Positions 1-6,348 of a stretch of DNA of 9,652 bases are shown in pieces (within the stretch, counting starts at the first letter, position 1; the number at the start of each line of letters is the position of its first letter). Under the pieces are notes generated by a model. The model had not been told where the DNA came from, made no database searches, and worked only from the letters and a program-made list of their open reading frames with translations. The position numbers were made by a program, and so were the translations under genes. Source of the stretch: Clostridia bacterium (GTDB lineage Bacteria; Bacillota; Clostridia; Christensenellales; Borkfalkiaceae); assembly GCA_021205485.1 (NCBI GenBank), contig JAJPXK010000037.1, positions 3,298 through 12,949 on the forward strand, written 5' to 3'.

Positions 1-825
1 GAACAGGGAGAGGCGGCAGGCAATAAATTGTACGCCGAGCAGGAATACGCTAAAAATTTACAGGCGGCAAATGCAATTTTGGCCAGATATAAAATGACCT
101 GTACGGGCGATTTATCGGCGTTTGCCGACAAATTGGCCGCCGACTATGCCGAAATTAAACGCTTGCAGGGCGAAATCGCCGAATGGAATATAAAGGCTGA
201 AGACTTTAAAATAAAGAATAACCTTGCCGAACGGCCCGAACAGCAAAAGACCGACGGCGATATGAACGCAAAGCTCGCGGCCTTCAGAAAAAGGCTGGCC
301 GTAGTGGAAAACGAAATTGCCGACAGCGAAGCGAAGGTTGAAAAACTTGACGGGTTAACTGCGTCGCTTGAAGAAAAAAAGGAGCGGCTGGAAAATTACT
401 TAAAGAGGTACGCTCTTCTTGATGGTACGGTTACGCTTTTGAAAAAGGCGGAGCAGAACCTGAAAGACAAGTACATCTCGCCCGTGGAAAACAGTTTTTT
501 GCGTTATTCGGATATGATAGAAAGGGCGTTAGGCGAGAAGGTTTTGATGGACAGCGATTTTAATATTTACTTTGAACGGGGCGGCGAAGCGAGGAGCGAC
601 AGGCACTTAAGCTCGGGCCAGAGGAGCGTCTGCGGCCTATGTTTCCGCCTCGCCCTTATAGACAATATGTACACCGAAGAAAAGCCCTTTATAATAATGG
701 ACGACCCGTTTGTAAATGTGGACGACGAACACTTTGAAAAGACGGCGCGTCTTGTAAAAGAGCTATCCCGCGGCAAGCAGATAGTGTATTTTTGCTGCCA
801 TTCCTCAAGAAGTTTAAACGGGTAA
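1..825 (+). CDS. SMC/RecN/YhaN-like coiled-coil ATPase, C-terminal part (5' end outside window)
   Basis: The frame is open from base 1 with no stop, so the gene begins left of the window; a TTG at 28 is only an internal codon. About 274 residues are visible. The first ~160 are charged and heptad-like, rich in K/E/L (coiled coil). The last ~80 form the C-terminal lobe of an ABC/SMC-type ATP-binding head: a signature LSSGQR (codons at 607-624), then a Walker B strand FIIMDDPF (about 685-708), a D-loop-like VNVDDE, and a switch histidine in CCHSS near the end. Walker A would be in the missing N-terminal part. Proteins of this kind (SbcC, RecN, YhaN) act on DNA ends or repair, but the fragment does not tell which. 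The protein stops soon after the switch histidine, as usual for the family, so the 3' end looks intact. A terminator follows directly. The fold is fairly certain; the precise role is unknown. Confidence 0.8.
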   Translation, partial: EQGEAAGNKLYAEQEYAKNLQAANAILARYKMTCTGDLSAFADKLAADYAEIKRLQGEIAEWNIKAEDFKIKNNLAERPEQQKTDGDMNAKLAAFRKRLAVVENEIADSEAKVEKLDGLTASLEEKKERLENYLKRYALLDGTVTLLKKAEQNLKDKYISPVENSFLRYSDMIERALGEKVLMDSDFNIYFERGGEARSDRHLSSGQRSVCGLCFRLALIDNMYTEEKPFIIMDDPFVNVDDEHFEKTARLVKELSRGKQIVYFCCHSSRSLNG

Positions 826-845
826 CAAATAATCTTTTTATACAT

Positions 846-901
846 TTTACCGCCTTGCCGTATACATAAAAGTATGTTAAATACGGCGGCGGTAAATTTT
901 T
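846..901 (+). terminator. Intrinsic terminator after the ATPase gene
   Basis: TTTACCGCC (846-854) pairs with GGCGGTAAA (888-896), and GCCGTAT (857-863) pairs with ATACGGC (881-887), leaving a two-base TT bulge at 855-856. A run of five T follows at 897-901. Inside, ACAT (864-867) can pair with ATGT (874-877). It begins 20 bases after the ATPase stop and separates that gene from the next promoter. Confidence 0.85.
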
Positions 902-914
902 GTGTGAATACAGT

Positions 915-943
915 TTGATTTTATAGCTCAATGGTGTTATAAT
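915..943 (+). promoter_or_regulatory. Sigma-A-type promoter for the 977 gene and probably its operon
   Basis: TTGATT (-35, 915-920), a 17-base spacer, then TATAAT (-10, 938-943) preceded by TGT (extended -10). The expected transcript start near 950 gives a leader of about 27 bases. It lies just after the ATPase terminator, as expected for a new transcription unit. Confidence 0.8.
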
Positions 944-976
944 TTATCCATAATATTCAGTTCGTGGAGTTCTGCG

Positions 977-1429
977 TTGAAAAATTTTATTGAAAGGTTA
1001 CAAAATCTTTTAAATAATAATAGTTTTGTTAAGCGCACACAGGTTGCGGTCTCTACTGAAGATACGTATATTATACATATATACGGCTGTGGTGAACACG
1101 TATTTTCAGTAAAAATAGCCGCTTTTCCGAACGATATTATCTGCTTTTTCGGCTATGACAAAGAAGTAATTTTACCGCTTAACGATAAAAATTTTGCTCA
1201 AATTGCCGATTTGATTAACAGTGCGATCAACTTCGGAACCAGGGTAGTAAAGATTTTTAACGGTAAAAATACTGGCATTTACGAATTTATTGCAGATAAC
1301 AAAGTGACGCCTGACGAAGTGCTTAATAGGTTAAATCTCAAGGAAGTAAGCGGAAAGGTACCTGGTAGTTGCCAGCTTTTCTGTTCTGATTTTTGCGGCG
1401 GCAACACATTTGAGATTGAAGCCGTTTAA
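977..1429 (+). CDS. Hypothetical protein, 150 aa, TTG start
   Basis: I do not recognise this family. The TTG at 977 is supported by GGAG at 966-969, seven bases upstream, and by the consensus promoter just before it. The product looks soluble: no signal peptide or hydrophobic span long enough for a membrane helix, and alternating hydrophobic stretches consistent with an alpha/beta fold. Cysteines lie near residues 38 and 52, with a pair close to the C-terminus around GSCQLFCSDFCGG, so a CxxxC-type cluster is visible but fits no metal motif I can name. Codon use is visibly more AT-rich than in the next gene. It sits 26 bases ahead of the DUF89-type gene on the same strand with no terminator between, so the two are probably co-transcribed. 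Real gene likely; function unknown. Confidence 0.7.
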   Translation: MKNFIERLQNLLNNNSFVKRTQVAVSTEDTYIIHIYGCGEHVFSVKIAAFPNDIICFFGYDKEVILPLNDKNFAQIADLINSAINFGTRVVKIFNGKNTGIYEFIADNKVTPDEVLNRLNLKEVSGKVPGSCQLFCSDFCGGNTFEIEAV

Positions 1430-1455
1430 GTTTACAAAATAAAAAGGGGATAAAA

Positions 1456-2319
1456 ATGACTTTAGATGAAGAGTGCCGCGGCTGCCTTGAAAACAGCCAG
1501 ATGAAAAAAGTCTTGTCCACTCAGACCGACGAGGGGAAGATAAAGCTGTTCCGCAAGGAAGTAAAATCTCTGTGCCTCAACGCGAAAAAAGAGAGCTGCG
1601 CGCCCCTGCTTATGAGGGATATAGACGGTATTCACCGTAAAATTTTCGGCTGCGGCATAGATTATTCCGAGCAGAAGAAGATTTTCAATATGACGATACT
1701 GAGCCGCGAAGACGAACTTTACAATAAAATTTCTTCCTCTTCAGACCCCTTGGCCGAGGCGATAAAGTACGCCGCTTCGGGCAACTACATAGATTTTGCC
1801 AAACTCGCCGACCTGGACGAAAACAGCCTTGCCTACGTAGAGGATTGCGCATTGCGTACGCAGGTAGACGAAAATACGTTAAACTCGTTTAAAAAAGACC
1901 TGTCTTCGGCGAAAACGCTTTTATATATCCACGATAATTGCGGCGAAATCGTCTTCGATAAGCTGTTTATTCGCATTATAAAAAAGCTTTACCCGAATAT
2001 TATGGTGACTTCGCTTGTCCGCGGCGGGGAAATTATAAATGACGTGACAAGAGTGGATGCCGAGATGATTAATCTTGCCGATTACGCCGAAGTGGCGGAT
2101 AACGGAACCGCCATCCCCGGCACTTATTTAAGGGAAGTAAATAAAAATACTTTGCAACTTTTGAAAACTTCCGACGTGATAATATCCAAGGGCCTCGGCA
2201 ACCTTGAAACCCTGTACGGCGAGGGGTACTCTGTTTATTACATATTTATGTGCAAGTGCCTGCATATAGCCAGCCGTTTTAACTGCAGACAGTGGCAGAC
2301 GGCGTTTGTAAAGGAATGA
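1456..2319 (+). CDS. DUF89/ARMT1-like metal-dependent phosphatase (damage-control phosphatase family)
   Basis: The 287-aa product carries the landmarks of the DUF89 (ARMT1-like) family: an N-terminal CxxC (C7, C10), DPLAEAIKYAASGNYID at 97-113, HDNCGEIVFDKL at 159-170 (metal-site D160, N161, E164, D168), GGEIINDVT at 190-198, and SKGLGNLETL at 244-253. The CxxC at the start is typical of the prokaryotic subfamily. Members are metal-dependent phosphatases proposed to clear damaged or excess phospho-metabolites; the substrate here cannot be read from sequence. At residue 192 there is E where I recall many relatives having P (GxPxxNDxT). Length is close to family norm. The ATG follows AGGGGA at 1445-1450. 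It lies 26 bases after the 150-aa gene, probably in one operon. Family assignment is strong; substrate unknown. Confidence 0.88.
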   Translation: MTLDEECRGCLENSQMKKVLSTQTDEGKIKLFRKEVKSLCLNAKKESCAPLLMRDIDGIHRKIFGCGIDYSEQKKIFNMTILSREDELYNKISSSSDPLAEAIKYAASGNYIDFAKLADLDENSLAYVEDCALRTQVDENTLNSFKKDLSSAKTLLYIHDNCGEIVFDKLFIRIIKKLYPNIMVTSLVRGGEIINDVTRVDAEMINLADYAEVADNGTAIPGTYLREVNKNTLQLLKTSDVIISKGLGNLETLYGEGYSVYYIFMCKCLHIASRFNCRQWQTAFVKE

Positions 2320-2378
2320 TTTTCAGAGATGAATGTAATTTTTCAGACGTTAATTACGCCATATATAGGGGGTAATTT

Positions 2379-3533
2379 ATGAAAATTAAAAAAATTGGCG
2401 TAATTTTTCTTGTACCGCTTGTTTTTGTAAGCCTTGCGGGGTGCAAAAAGGACGTCGGCGAAAATTCGGGTTATGTTCTGCAGGATACGAGCGTTTACCC
2501 CGCGGTTACAGCCCCCTACGAGAGCGAAAGCCAGGCGGCTCTGGACGAATATTTTGCCGTCGCGGAAAAATATACCGACAGCGGCGGCGACGTAGACAGA
2601 GACAATTCCTATGTGCAGGCGGCCGCGAAGACGGCGGCGGCCAAGCTGTACGCGTATGCGTGCTATAACGAGGAATATCTGGATAAATACGTCTACTTTT
2701 CTGATCAGACGGGCACAACAAAGCTTAGTTCGGGCACTTCCAAGGCGACAAAGCAGGACTATAAACTTATAATTCACGAGAGCGAAACCGTCTGCGGGTA
2801 CAAATACCACTACACTATAAAAAAGGTGGATTCCGCCACAGGATCGCTGTCGCTTCTGACCAGCGCCTTTGAAAGCTGCAGGCTTCGCTTTGTGGAGGCG
2901 GAGACAAACTGCCTTTACCGTTTTAACGGCGACGACGTTGAGTATGTTGAAGTGGACGGAACCGACTACCTTACCTGTATATGGAATATAGATACAAGTC
3001 AGGACGGCGGCTGGGGAACGTCTGAAGACGAACCCGCCGTAGTAAAGCGCAGCGGCGATAAACTGACTCTTGATGAAATAGCGGAAGACATAGTTTCGAC
3101 TGCCGCAACCGACCCGTCAAACAGCGTTATCCACGGCAATATCAACGTGTTTGCCGAAGACCTTTTCAGCGATGCGAGAATTATACCGTACGAAGAAGAC
3201 GGCGTAACAAGGTATATTGTTTCTACCGAAATAAATATAGATAAAGCTAACGCCGACGAGTCCTCTATAAGTATGCTTGAACAGTCTAACGGTACCGACG
3301 AGGGCGCCTGTACGTGGTGCGGCGACACATTTACGCTCGCGTTTGTGCTATGGGATAACGGATTGTTTTACCAGTACCGCATATGCGAAACATGGACGGG
3401 CAAAATAAGCGGAATTTCCGGCAGTACGGTAAATTCGGATACTACGGTGGTTTACAGCTATTCCGACGCCGACACCGACATGACGGCAAAGCTTGAAATG
3501 CTTGAAAACGCCAAGGATATTTATAACGGCTGA
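2379..3533 (+). CDS. Putative surface lipoprotein, unknown function, 384 aa
   Basis: The N-terminus is a clear lipoprotein signal: charged MKIKK, a hydrophobic core at 6-19, and lipobox LAGC ending at C22. The mature protein would be lipid-anchored on the outer face of the membrane. After C22 comes a polar stretch, then about 340 residues with no further membrane helix, rich in Asp, Ser, Thr and Tyr. It has eight more cysteines (95, 139, 167, 178, 200, 311, 314, 336), an even number that would allow disulfides, including a CTWC pair at 311-314. I recognise no domain. The start has AGGGGGT at 2367-2373, about six bases before ATG. The 59-base gap after the DUF89 gene shows no convincing promoter or terminator, so read-through from 915-943 is plausible. 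Exported lipoprotein is well supported; role unknown. Confidence 0.85.
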   Translation: MKIKKIGVIFLVPLVFVSLAGCKKDVGENSGYVLQDTSVYPAVTAPYESESQAALDEYFAVAEKYTDSGGDVDRDNSYVQAAAKTAAAKLYAYACYNEEYLDKYVYFSDQTGTTKLSSGTSKATKQDYKLIIHESETVCGYKYHYTIKKVDSATGSLSLLTSAFESCRLRFVEAETNCLYRFNGDDVEYVEVDGTDYLTCIWNIDTSQDGGWGTSEDEPAVVKRSGDKLTLDEIAEDIVSTAATDPSNSVIHGNINVFAEDLFSDARIIPYEEDGVTRYIVSTEINIDKANADESSISMLEQSNGTDEGACTWCGDTFTLAFVLWDNGLFYQYRICETWTGKISGISGSTVNSDTTVVYSYSDADTDMTAKLEMLENAKDIYNG

Positions 3534-3595
3534 CGCCGAGGCGTTAAACAGCTTGGCTTTCCGTTAACTTGGCTTTTCGCGAGCCGCGACGAGTC

Positions 3596-3633
3596 GTTCC
3601 CGCGAGATCCTTCGACTGCGCTCAGGATGACAG
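3596..3633. repeat. Interspersed repeat family A, copy 1
   Basis: GTTCCCGCGAGATCCTTC at 3596-3613, a short middle, then CGCTCAGGATGACAG at 3619-3633. The reverse complement of both ends recurs at 6657-6714, where the middle is about 20 bases longer, and related ends occur at 4878-4985 and 6751-6791. No coding capacity. It resembles short intergenic repeats I recall from gut Firmicutes genomes. Confidence 0.7.
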
Positions 3634-3650
3634 GAGGCGTTGCCCTTATT

Positions 3651-3720
3651 GCCGCCCCTATTAGGGTAGCATTAGCATACACGGTAGAAGGTGTCGGTGT
3701 AGCCGATGGATGAGGTGGAA
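3651..3720. repeat. Interspersed repeat family B, degenerate copy 1
   Basis: It starts with a CCCTA-T-TAGGG palindrome (3656-3666), the same kind of core as at 5144-5160, and ends with a small hairpin TCGG-TGTAG-CCGA (3694-3706) followed by GATGAGGTGG. The layout (CCCCTA palindrome, variable hairpin, G-rich end) matches copies at 5056-5101 and 5121-5163, but with about 20 extra or diverged bases in the middle. Confidence 0.5.
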
Positions 3721-3782
3721 ATAATCCGACCAAATAAAAACGGTAAAAAGCATTATTGCAATCGCTTTAAATAAAAACCATA

Positions 3783-3811
3783 TTGACAATGTATTCCTCT
3801 TTTGATAAAAT
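3783..3811 (+). promoter_or_regulatory. Sigma-A-type promoter for the DUF308-like gene
   Basis: Perfect TTGACA (3783-3788), a 17-base spacer, then TAAAAT (3806-3811) with TGA in front (extended -10). The expected start near 3818 gives a leader of about 24 bases before the ATG at 3842. Confidence 0.85.
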
Positions 3812-3841
3812 TAGGATAGGAAATTTTTAAGGGGTAAAACT

Positions 3842-4585
3842 ATGGAAGACGATGAGGAATATTCGTACGCCGCTTATTCTGCCGACACAAAGCAGGGGCT
3901 GAGGCGGGCGAGCATAGGTTCTGACGACGAGGAACTCGCCTATACGGGCTACGCCGACGCCGAACTTGCCGAAGAGGAGCGGGAGGAACGCGTAAGCTAC
4001 GGCGATTTTATCATAGAAGAATTTTCTTCCGAGGTAAACGTTCCGAGGGTTGCGAAAATCACCCGCATTCCGCAGGGCATAGTAAAGTACATATTCGCAG
4101 CTATCTATCTTGCCGCCGGCGTATCGTGCGTTGTTTTAACCGACACGGTGCAGTACGTTCTGCCCTATATAGTAGGGGCGGCGATGTGCATTTTAGGCTT
4201 AGGCAGATTTATTATAGCTCTCGCAAATAAAGAATACCGCACGGTAAAAACCAACCAGACGGCTATGTCGCTTATTATCGTCGCGTTAGGCGTTATGATT
4301 ATTATAGAAAACGACTGGGCGCTGGAGTTTATCTCAATAATATGGGGCGTTTTAGGCCTGTTTGAGACGGCTCACGCGTTAAACCACGCTTTCAGCAAAA
4401 TAGCCGCGTCGGAAAGCTGCATTACGCATATTATCAAGGCTTTATTGGAAGGCGTGCTTGCGTTTATGCTTTTGTACGAGCCTTCGCATCATATTTCTTT
4501 ACATATTATGGTGTTCGGCATTAACCTTATAATAGACGCGATATTTATGTTGCCTGTAGTTAAAAGACGCCTTAATATGGAGTAA
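3842..4585 (+). CDS. DUF308/HdeD-like six-helix membrane protein with acidic N-terminal tail
   Basis: This 247-aa protein has two parts. Residues 1 to ~75 are hydrophilic and acidic, with recurring Tyr/Ala segments (YSYAAYSAD, AYTGYADAEL) and an EEEREER run. Residues ~80-238 contain six hydrophobic spans: about 80-99, 103-127, 141-157, 160-181, 195-212 and 217-238, short-looped and paired. This layout, with each helix pair ending in a glycine-rich turn, fits the HdeD/DUF308 family of small membrane proteins; HdeD itself is tied to acid resistance in E. coli, but that role should not be carried over. The acidic tail is an addition to the ~170-aa core. AAGGGG at 3829-3834 precedes the ATG by seven bases, and a consensus promoter sits just upstream. 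The next gene follows after 11 bases. Membrane topology is near certain; the family call is probable. Confidence 0.75.
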   Translation: MEDDEEYSYAAYSADTKQGLRRASIGSDDEELAYTGYADAELAEEEREERVSYGDFIIEEFSSEVNVPRVAKITRIPQGIVKYIFAAIYLAAGVSCVVLTDTVQYVLPYIVGAAMCILGLGRFIIALANKEYRTVKTNQTAMSLIIVALGVMIIIENDWALEFISIIWGVLGLFETAHALNHAFSKIAASESCITHIIKALLEGVLAFMLLYEPSHHISLHIMVFGINLIIDAIFMLPVVKRRLNME

Positions 4586-4596
4586 TAAGGGTTATT

Positions 4597-4803
4597 ATGG
4601 CTATTACTAAATTGGATTTGCTTAAGCTTTCGGCCTGTTTTGACGGCGATTTTGACGAGAGCGACTTTACAGAAGAAGAACTTGAAGATATGTTAGGGCT
4701 CTGCGCCTGCGACGGCGGGATAGAGCTTATCCGCGAAAAGTATTTTTCTTTTCACGACGATGTAAAGGACAGAACTCTGGATAAACATAAATGGAGCGAT
4801 TAA
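4597..4803 (+). CDS. Small acidic hypothetical protein, 68 aa
   Basis: An ATG preceded by AAGGG (4587-4591) starts 11 bases after the DUF308-like gene, so the two very likely form one operon from the 3783-3811 promoter; the strong terminator at 4816-4843 closes it. The product is soluble and markedly acidic (DGDFDESDFTEEELEDM at about 17-33), with cysteines at about 14, 36 and 38 and a charged C-terminus. I recognise no domain. Good ribosome binding site, tight spacing and terminator placement argue that it is real despite its length. Confidence 0.7.
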   Translation: MAITKLDLLKLSACFDGDFDESDFTEEELEDMLGLCACDGGIELIREKYFSFHDDVKDRTLDKHKWSD

Positions 4804-4815
4804 ATTTCTGCGTAA

Positions 4816-4843
4816 AAAAGACTGCCCGCGACGGCAGTCTTTT
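4816..4843 (+). terminator. Strong intrinsic terminator
   Basis: AAAAGACTGCC (4816-4826) pairs perfectly with GGCAGTCTTTT (4833-4843) around a six-base loop CGCGAC. The stem's own T-run, then ATGATTTTT, supplies the U-rich tail. It starts 13 bases after the stop of the 68-aa gene. Confidence 0.9.
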
Positions 4844-4877
4844 ATGATTTTTCACTTGTAATGGATGCGGTCGGAAG

Positions 4878-4985
4878 GAGATCCTTCGGCTCGCTATCGC
4901 TACGTTTTGCGCCATATAATCTGTAAATCTTTTACAATAAGGTGTGCAAAGTTTCGGGCAAACGCCCTCACGCAGAATGACAGAG
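4878..4985. repeat. Interspersed repeat family A, copy 2 (enlarged middle)
   Basis: GAGATCCTTCGG at 4878-4889 and ACGCAGAATGACAGAG at 4970-4985 match the two ends of copies 1 and 3, in the same orientation as copy 1. The ends are about 80 bases apart here versus a few in copy 1, so the middle has been enlarged or replaced. No open frame of note. Confidence 0.6.
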
Positions 4986-5055
4986 TAGTAAGTCGAATTA
5001 CGCCGCCAGCCCTTCTGTCTTCCCCTTGAGGGAAAAGTCTTAATACCACAATATT

Positions 5056-5101
5056 GCCTCCCCTATCAGAGGGAGGCGGGCCACTTTAGTGGCGGAGGGG
5101 T
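5056..5101. repeat. Interspersed repeat family B, copy 2
   Basis: GCCTCCC (5056-5062) pairs with GGGAGGC (5071-5077); next comes a perfect small hairpin GCCAC-TTTA-GTGGC (5080-5093), then GGAGGGGTTT to about 5103. The layout of palindromic core, second hairpin and GGAGGGG end is the mirror image of the element at 5121-5163. Confidence 0.7.
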
Positions 5102-5120
5102 TTAATATCAGTAAAATTGT

Positions 5121-5163
5121 AAACCCTTCAGGCCTTACGGCCAGCTCCCCTAATAGGGGAGCC
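5121..5163. repeat. Interspersed repeat family B, copy 3 (inverted relative to copy 2)
   Basis: AAACCCTTC (5121-5129), a small hairpin GGCC-TTAC-GGCC (5131-5142), then the near-perfect palindrome CTCCCCTA-A-TAGGGGAG (5145-5161). Read on the other strand it has the same order of parts as copy 2, so the two elements form an inverted pair with about 17 bases between their inner ends. Confidence 0.7.
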
Positions 5164-5268
5164 AAGGAAGGGATAATACTTAATTAATTATTCCTTACAA
5201 TAGGGGAAAGCTTTTCCTTTGTCATCACAAGGCGGCGAAGGGCTATGGTTTTATAGTTAATTGGTAAA

Positions 5269-6189
5269 TTACACAGTTTCTATTATTTTGGCTGCGGCGA
5301 GTTTTACCTTTTCCCTTAAAGATTCGGGGGAGAGTATTTTTACGCCTCCGCCAAAGCTTAGTATCTTGTTTACTAAGATGTCGTCGTCGGGAAGACTCAA
5401 TTCGGCTATAAAGGCGTTGCCCCTCGGCTCTATGTTGTCTATGCCTATCCATTCCTCCACGTCGGGGAGTTTTTGCTTTTCTATTTCAAATTTTACGTCT
5501 ACAAGTTCGTCCGAACGGTAGTAGAAGTTCAAGGGGATATCCTCGCGGGATATCTTCTTTTTTTCAAAGCTTTTGCCCGTGTACCTTGCGCTTTTTATTC
5601 TGCCTATTTTAAACGTCCTGAAGTCTTGCTTGGTGTGGCAGAAGGCGTACACATACCATACGTTCTGTTTAAAGATTAGCACGTGCGGGTCTATTATCCG
5701 TCGGCTGTGTTCGCCCTCACGCGATATGTAGTCTATATCCAGGCACAGCCCTTCGTTTACTGCCTTTTCGCATACAGCCATTTTGTCGGAAAATTTCCTG
5801 GTGTCGCCCCATGTTCCGCCGTCTACTATAATGCCGCCGCTCACGGTAAAGTCGCGGCTTTCGGCTTTGGACTGCCTCTGCAATTTTTCCAGGGCGGATA
5901 AAATATTTTCGTCGTTAACCTGGCTGGCCATCGCCTTCAGGGCGTTTATCGAGGCTGAGTATTCGTCCCTTGTAAAGTAGCCCGCGGGCAGGCGGAAGGT
6001 GTCGGCTATGGATATTCCGCCGTATCTTCCGCGGGTTACGTCCACGGGTATGCCCGAAACTATAAGCTCTTCCACATAGCGGTATACGCTCCTTACAGAG
6101 ATATCGTACTTCGCCGCGATTTCCCTCGCGCAGACCTTACGCTTAGATAAAAGCAGCATAAGAATTTTTATCATAATCTGGTACTTCAT
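5269..6189 (-). CDS. HTH/WYL-domain transcriptional regulator (YafY/DeoR-like)
   Basis: The 306-aa product has an N-terminal winged helix (residues 1-60, recognition region REIAAKYDISVRSVYRYVEEL at 22-42 and wing GRYGGI), a linker, a WYL domain (about 135-210, with WYVYAF at 178-183 in the place of the family's WYL motif, and FRTFKIGRI at 190-198), and a C-terminal WCX-like extension (about 220-306). Such proteins are DNA-binding regulators whose WYL domain is thought to sense a nucleic acid or small ligand. The ATG at 6187-6189 is chosen because GGAGGG (6195-6200 on the minus strand) sits five bases upstream; an in-frame TTG 51 bases earlier has no such site. Its own promoter carries a perfect palindrome, suggesting autoregulation. 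The divergent 65-aa ORF is a possible target. Family assignment is firm; ligand and regulon unknown. Confidence 0.9.
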   Translation of the reverse strand: MKYQIMIKILMLLLSKRKVCAREIAAKYDISVRSVYRYVEELIVSGIPVDVTRGRYGGISIADTFRLPAGYFTRDEYSASINALKAMASQVNDENILSALEKLQRQSKAESRDFTVSGGIIVDGGTWGDTRKFSDKMAVCEKAVNEGLCLDIDYISREGEHSRRIIDPHVLIFKQNVWYVYAFCHTKQDFRTFKIGRIKSARYTGKSFEKKKISREDIPLNFYYRSDELVDVKFEIEKQKLPDVEEWIGIDNIEPRGNAFIAELSLPDDDILVNKILSFGGGVKILSPESLREKVKLAAAKIIETV

Positions 6190-6269
6190 TATCGCCCTCC
6201 CGCATATATTAAAATGTCCAAGCCCCTGAAAAAGGAACAAACAAAAAAATTTTTAAAATTTTTGAATAA

Positions 6270-6298
6270 ATTTTAGCATATATGACAATAATTGTCAA
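6270..6298 (-). promoter_or_regulatory. Sigma-A-type promoter of the WYL regulator
   Basis: On the minus strand: TTGACA (6298-6293), a 17-base spacer, then TAAAAT (6275-6270) with TGC in front (extended -10). The expected start near 6263 gives a leader of about 75 bases before the ATG at 6189. Confidence 0.85.
6283..6297. promoter_or_regulatory. Putative operator: perfect 7-1-7 palindrome
   Basis: TGACAAT-A-ATTGTCA is perfectly symmetric. It covers most of the regulator's -35 hexamer and part of the spacer, so a bound protein would block that promoter. It also lies 52 bases ahead of the divergent 65-aa ORF. Binding by the adjacent WYL protein is inference from position and symmetry. Confidence 0.55.
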
Positions 6299-6348
6299 GT
6301 ATTATAGATAGAATAGTAAATGTAAATAAATTCAGGGAGGAAACAGAT

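Larger units (their letters stand above)
3534..3841. other. Intergenic region (308 bp): repeat fragments and promoter
   Basis: No gene is supported here. From left to right: a weak hairpin after the lipoprotein stop (AACGG 3526-3530 with CCGTT 3561-3565, inner GCCGAG/CTTGGC), a 9-base direct repeat CTTGGCTTT (3552, 3568), a family-A palindromic repeat (3596-3633), a degenerate family-B repeat (3651-3720), then an AT-rich stretch with a consensus promoter at 3783-3811. A good poly-U terminator for the lipoprotein gene is not evident. Confidence 0.6.
4804..5268. other. Intergenic region (465 bp) packed with palindromic repeats
   Basis: This lies between two convergent genes and I see no gene in it. 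It holds the terminator (4816-4843), a family-A repeat (4878-4985), a C-rich fragment CTTCCCCTTGAGGG near 5019-5032, and two family-B elements facing each other (5056-5101 and 5121-5163). Toward the regulator gene there is GGAAAGCTTTTCC near 5205-5217, a short palindrome, but no convincing U-tailed terminator for the minus-strand gene. Confidence 0.6.

Noticed and set aside
2343..2810. Long antisense open frame opposite the lipoprotein start
   Set aside because: It lies opposite a gene with a clear signal peptide and ribosome site and has no start context of its own; it is a codon-bias shadow.
3662..3720. tRNA-like look (GCATTAGCATACACGG... with a small T-arm-like hairpin)
   Set aside because: There is no acceptor stem, the hairpin at 3694-3706 has a four-base stem and five-base loop without GTTC, and the segment matches the layout of the family-B repeats.
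6190..6240. N-terminal extension of the WYL regulator from a TTG at 6240
   Set aside because: The ATG at 6189 has a strong ribosome site five bases upstream and the helix-turn-helix begins right after it; the extension does not look like part of the domain.
6292..6348. N-terminal extension of the 65-aa ORF from TTG at 6292
   Set aside because: It would start inside the operator palindrome and run through the AGGGAGG ribosome site of the better ATG at 6349.
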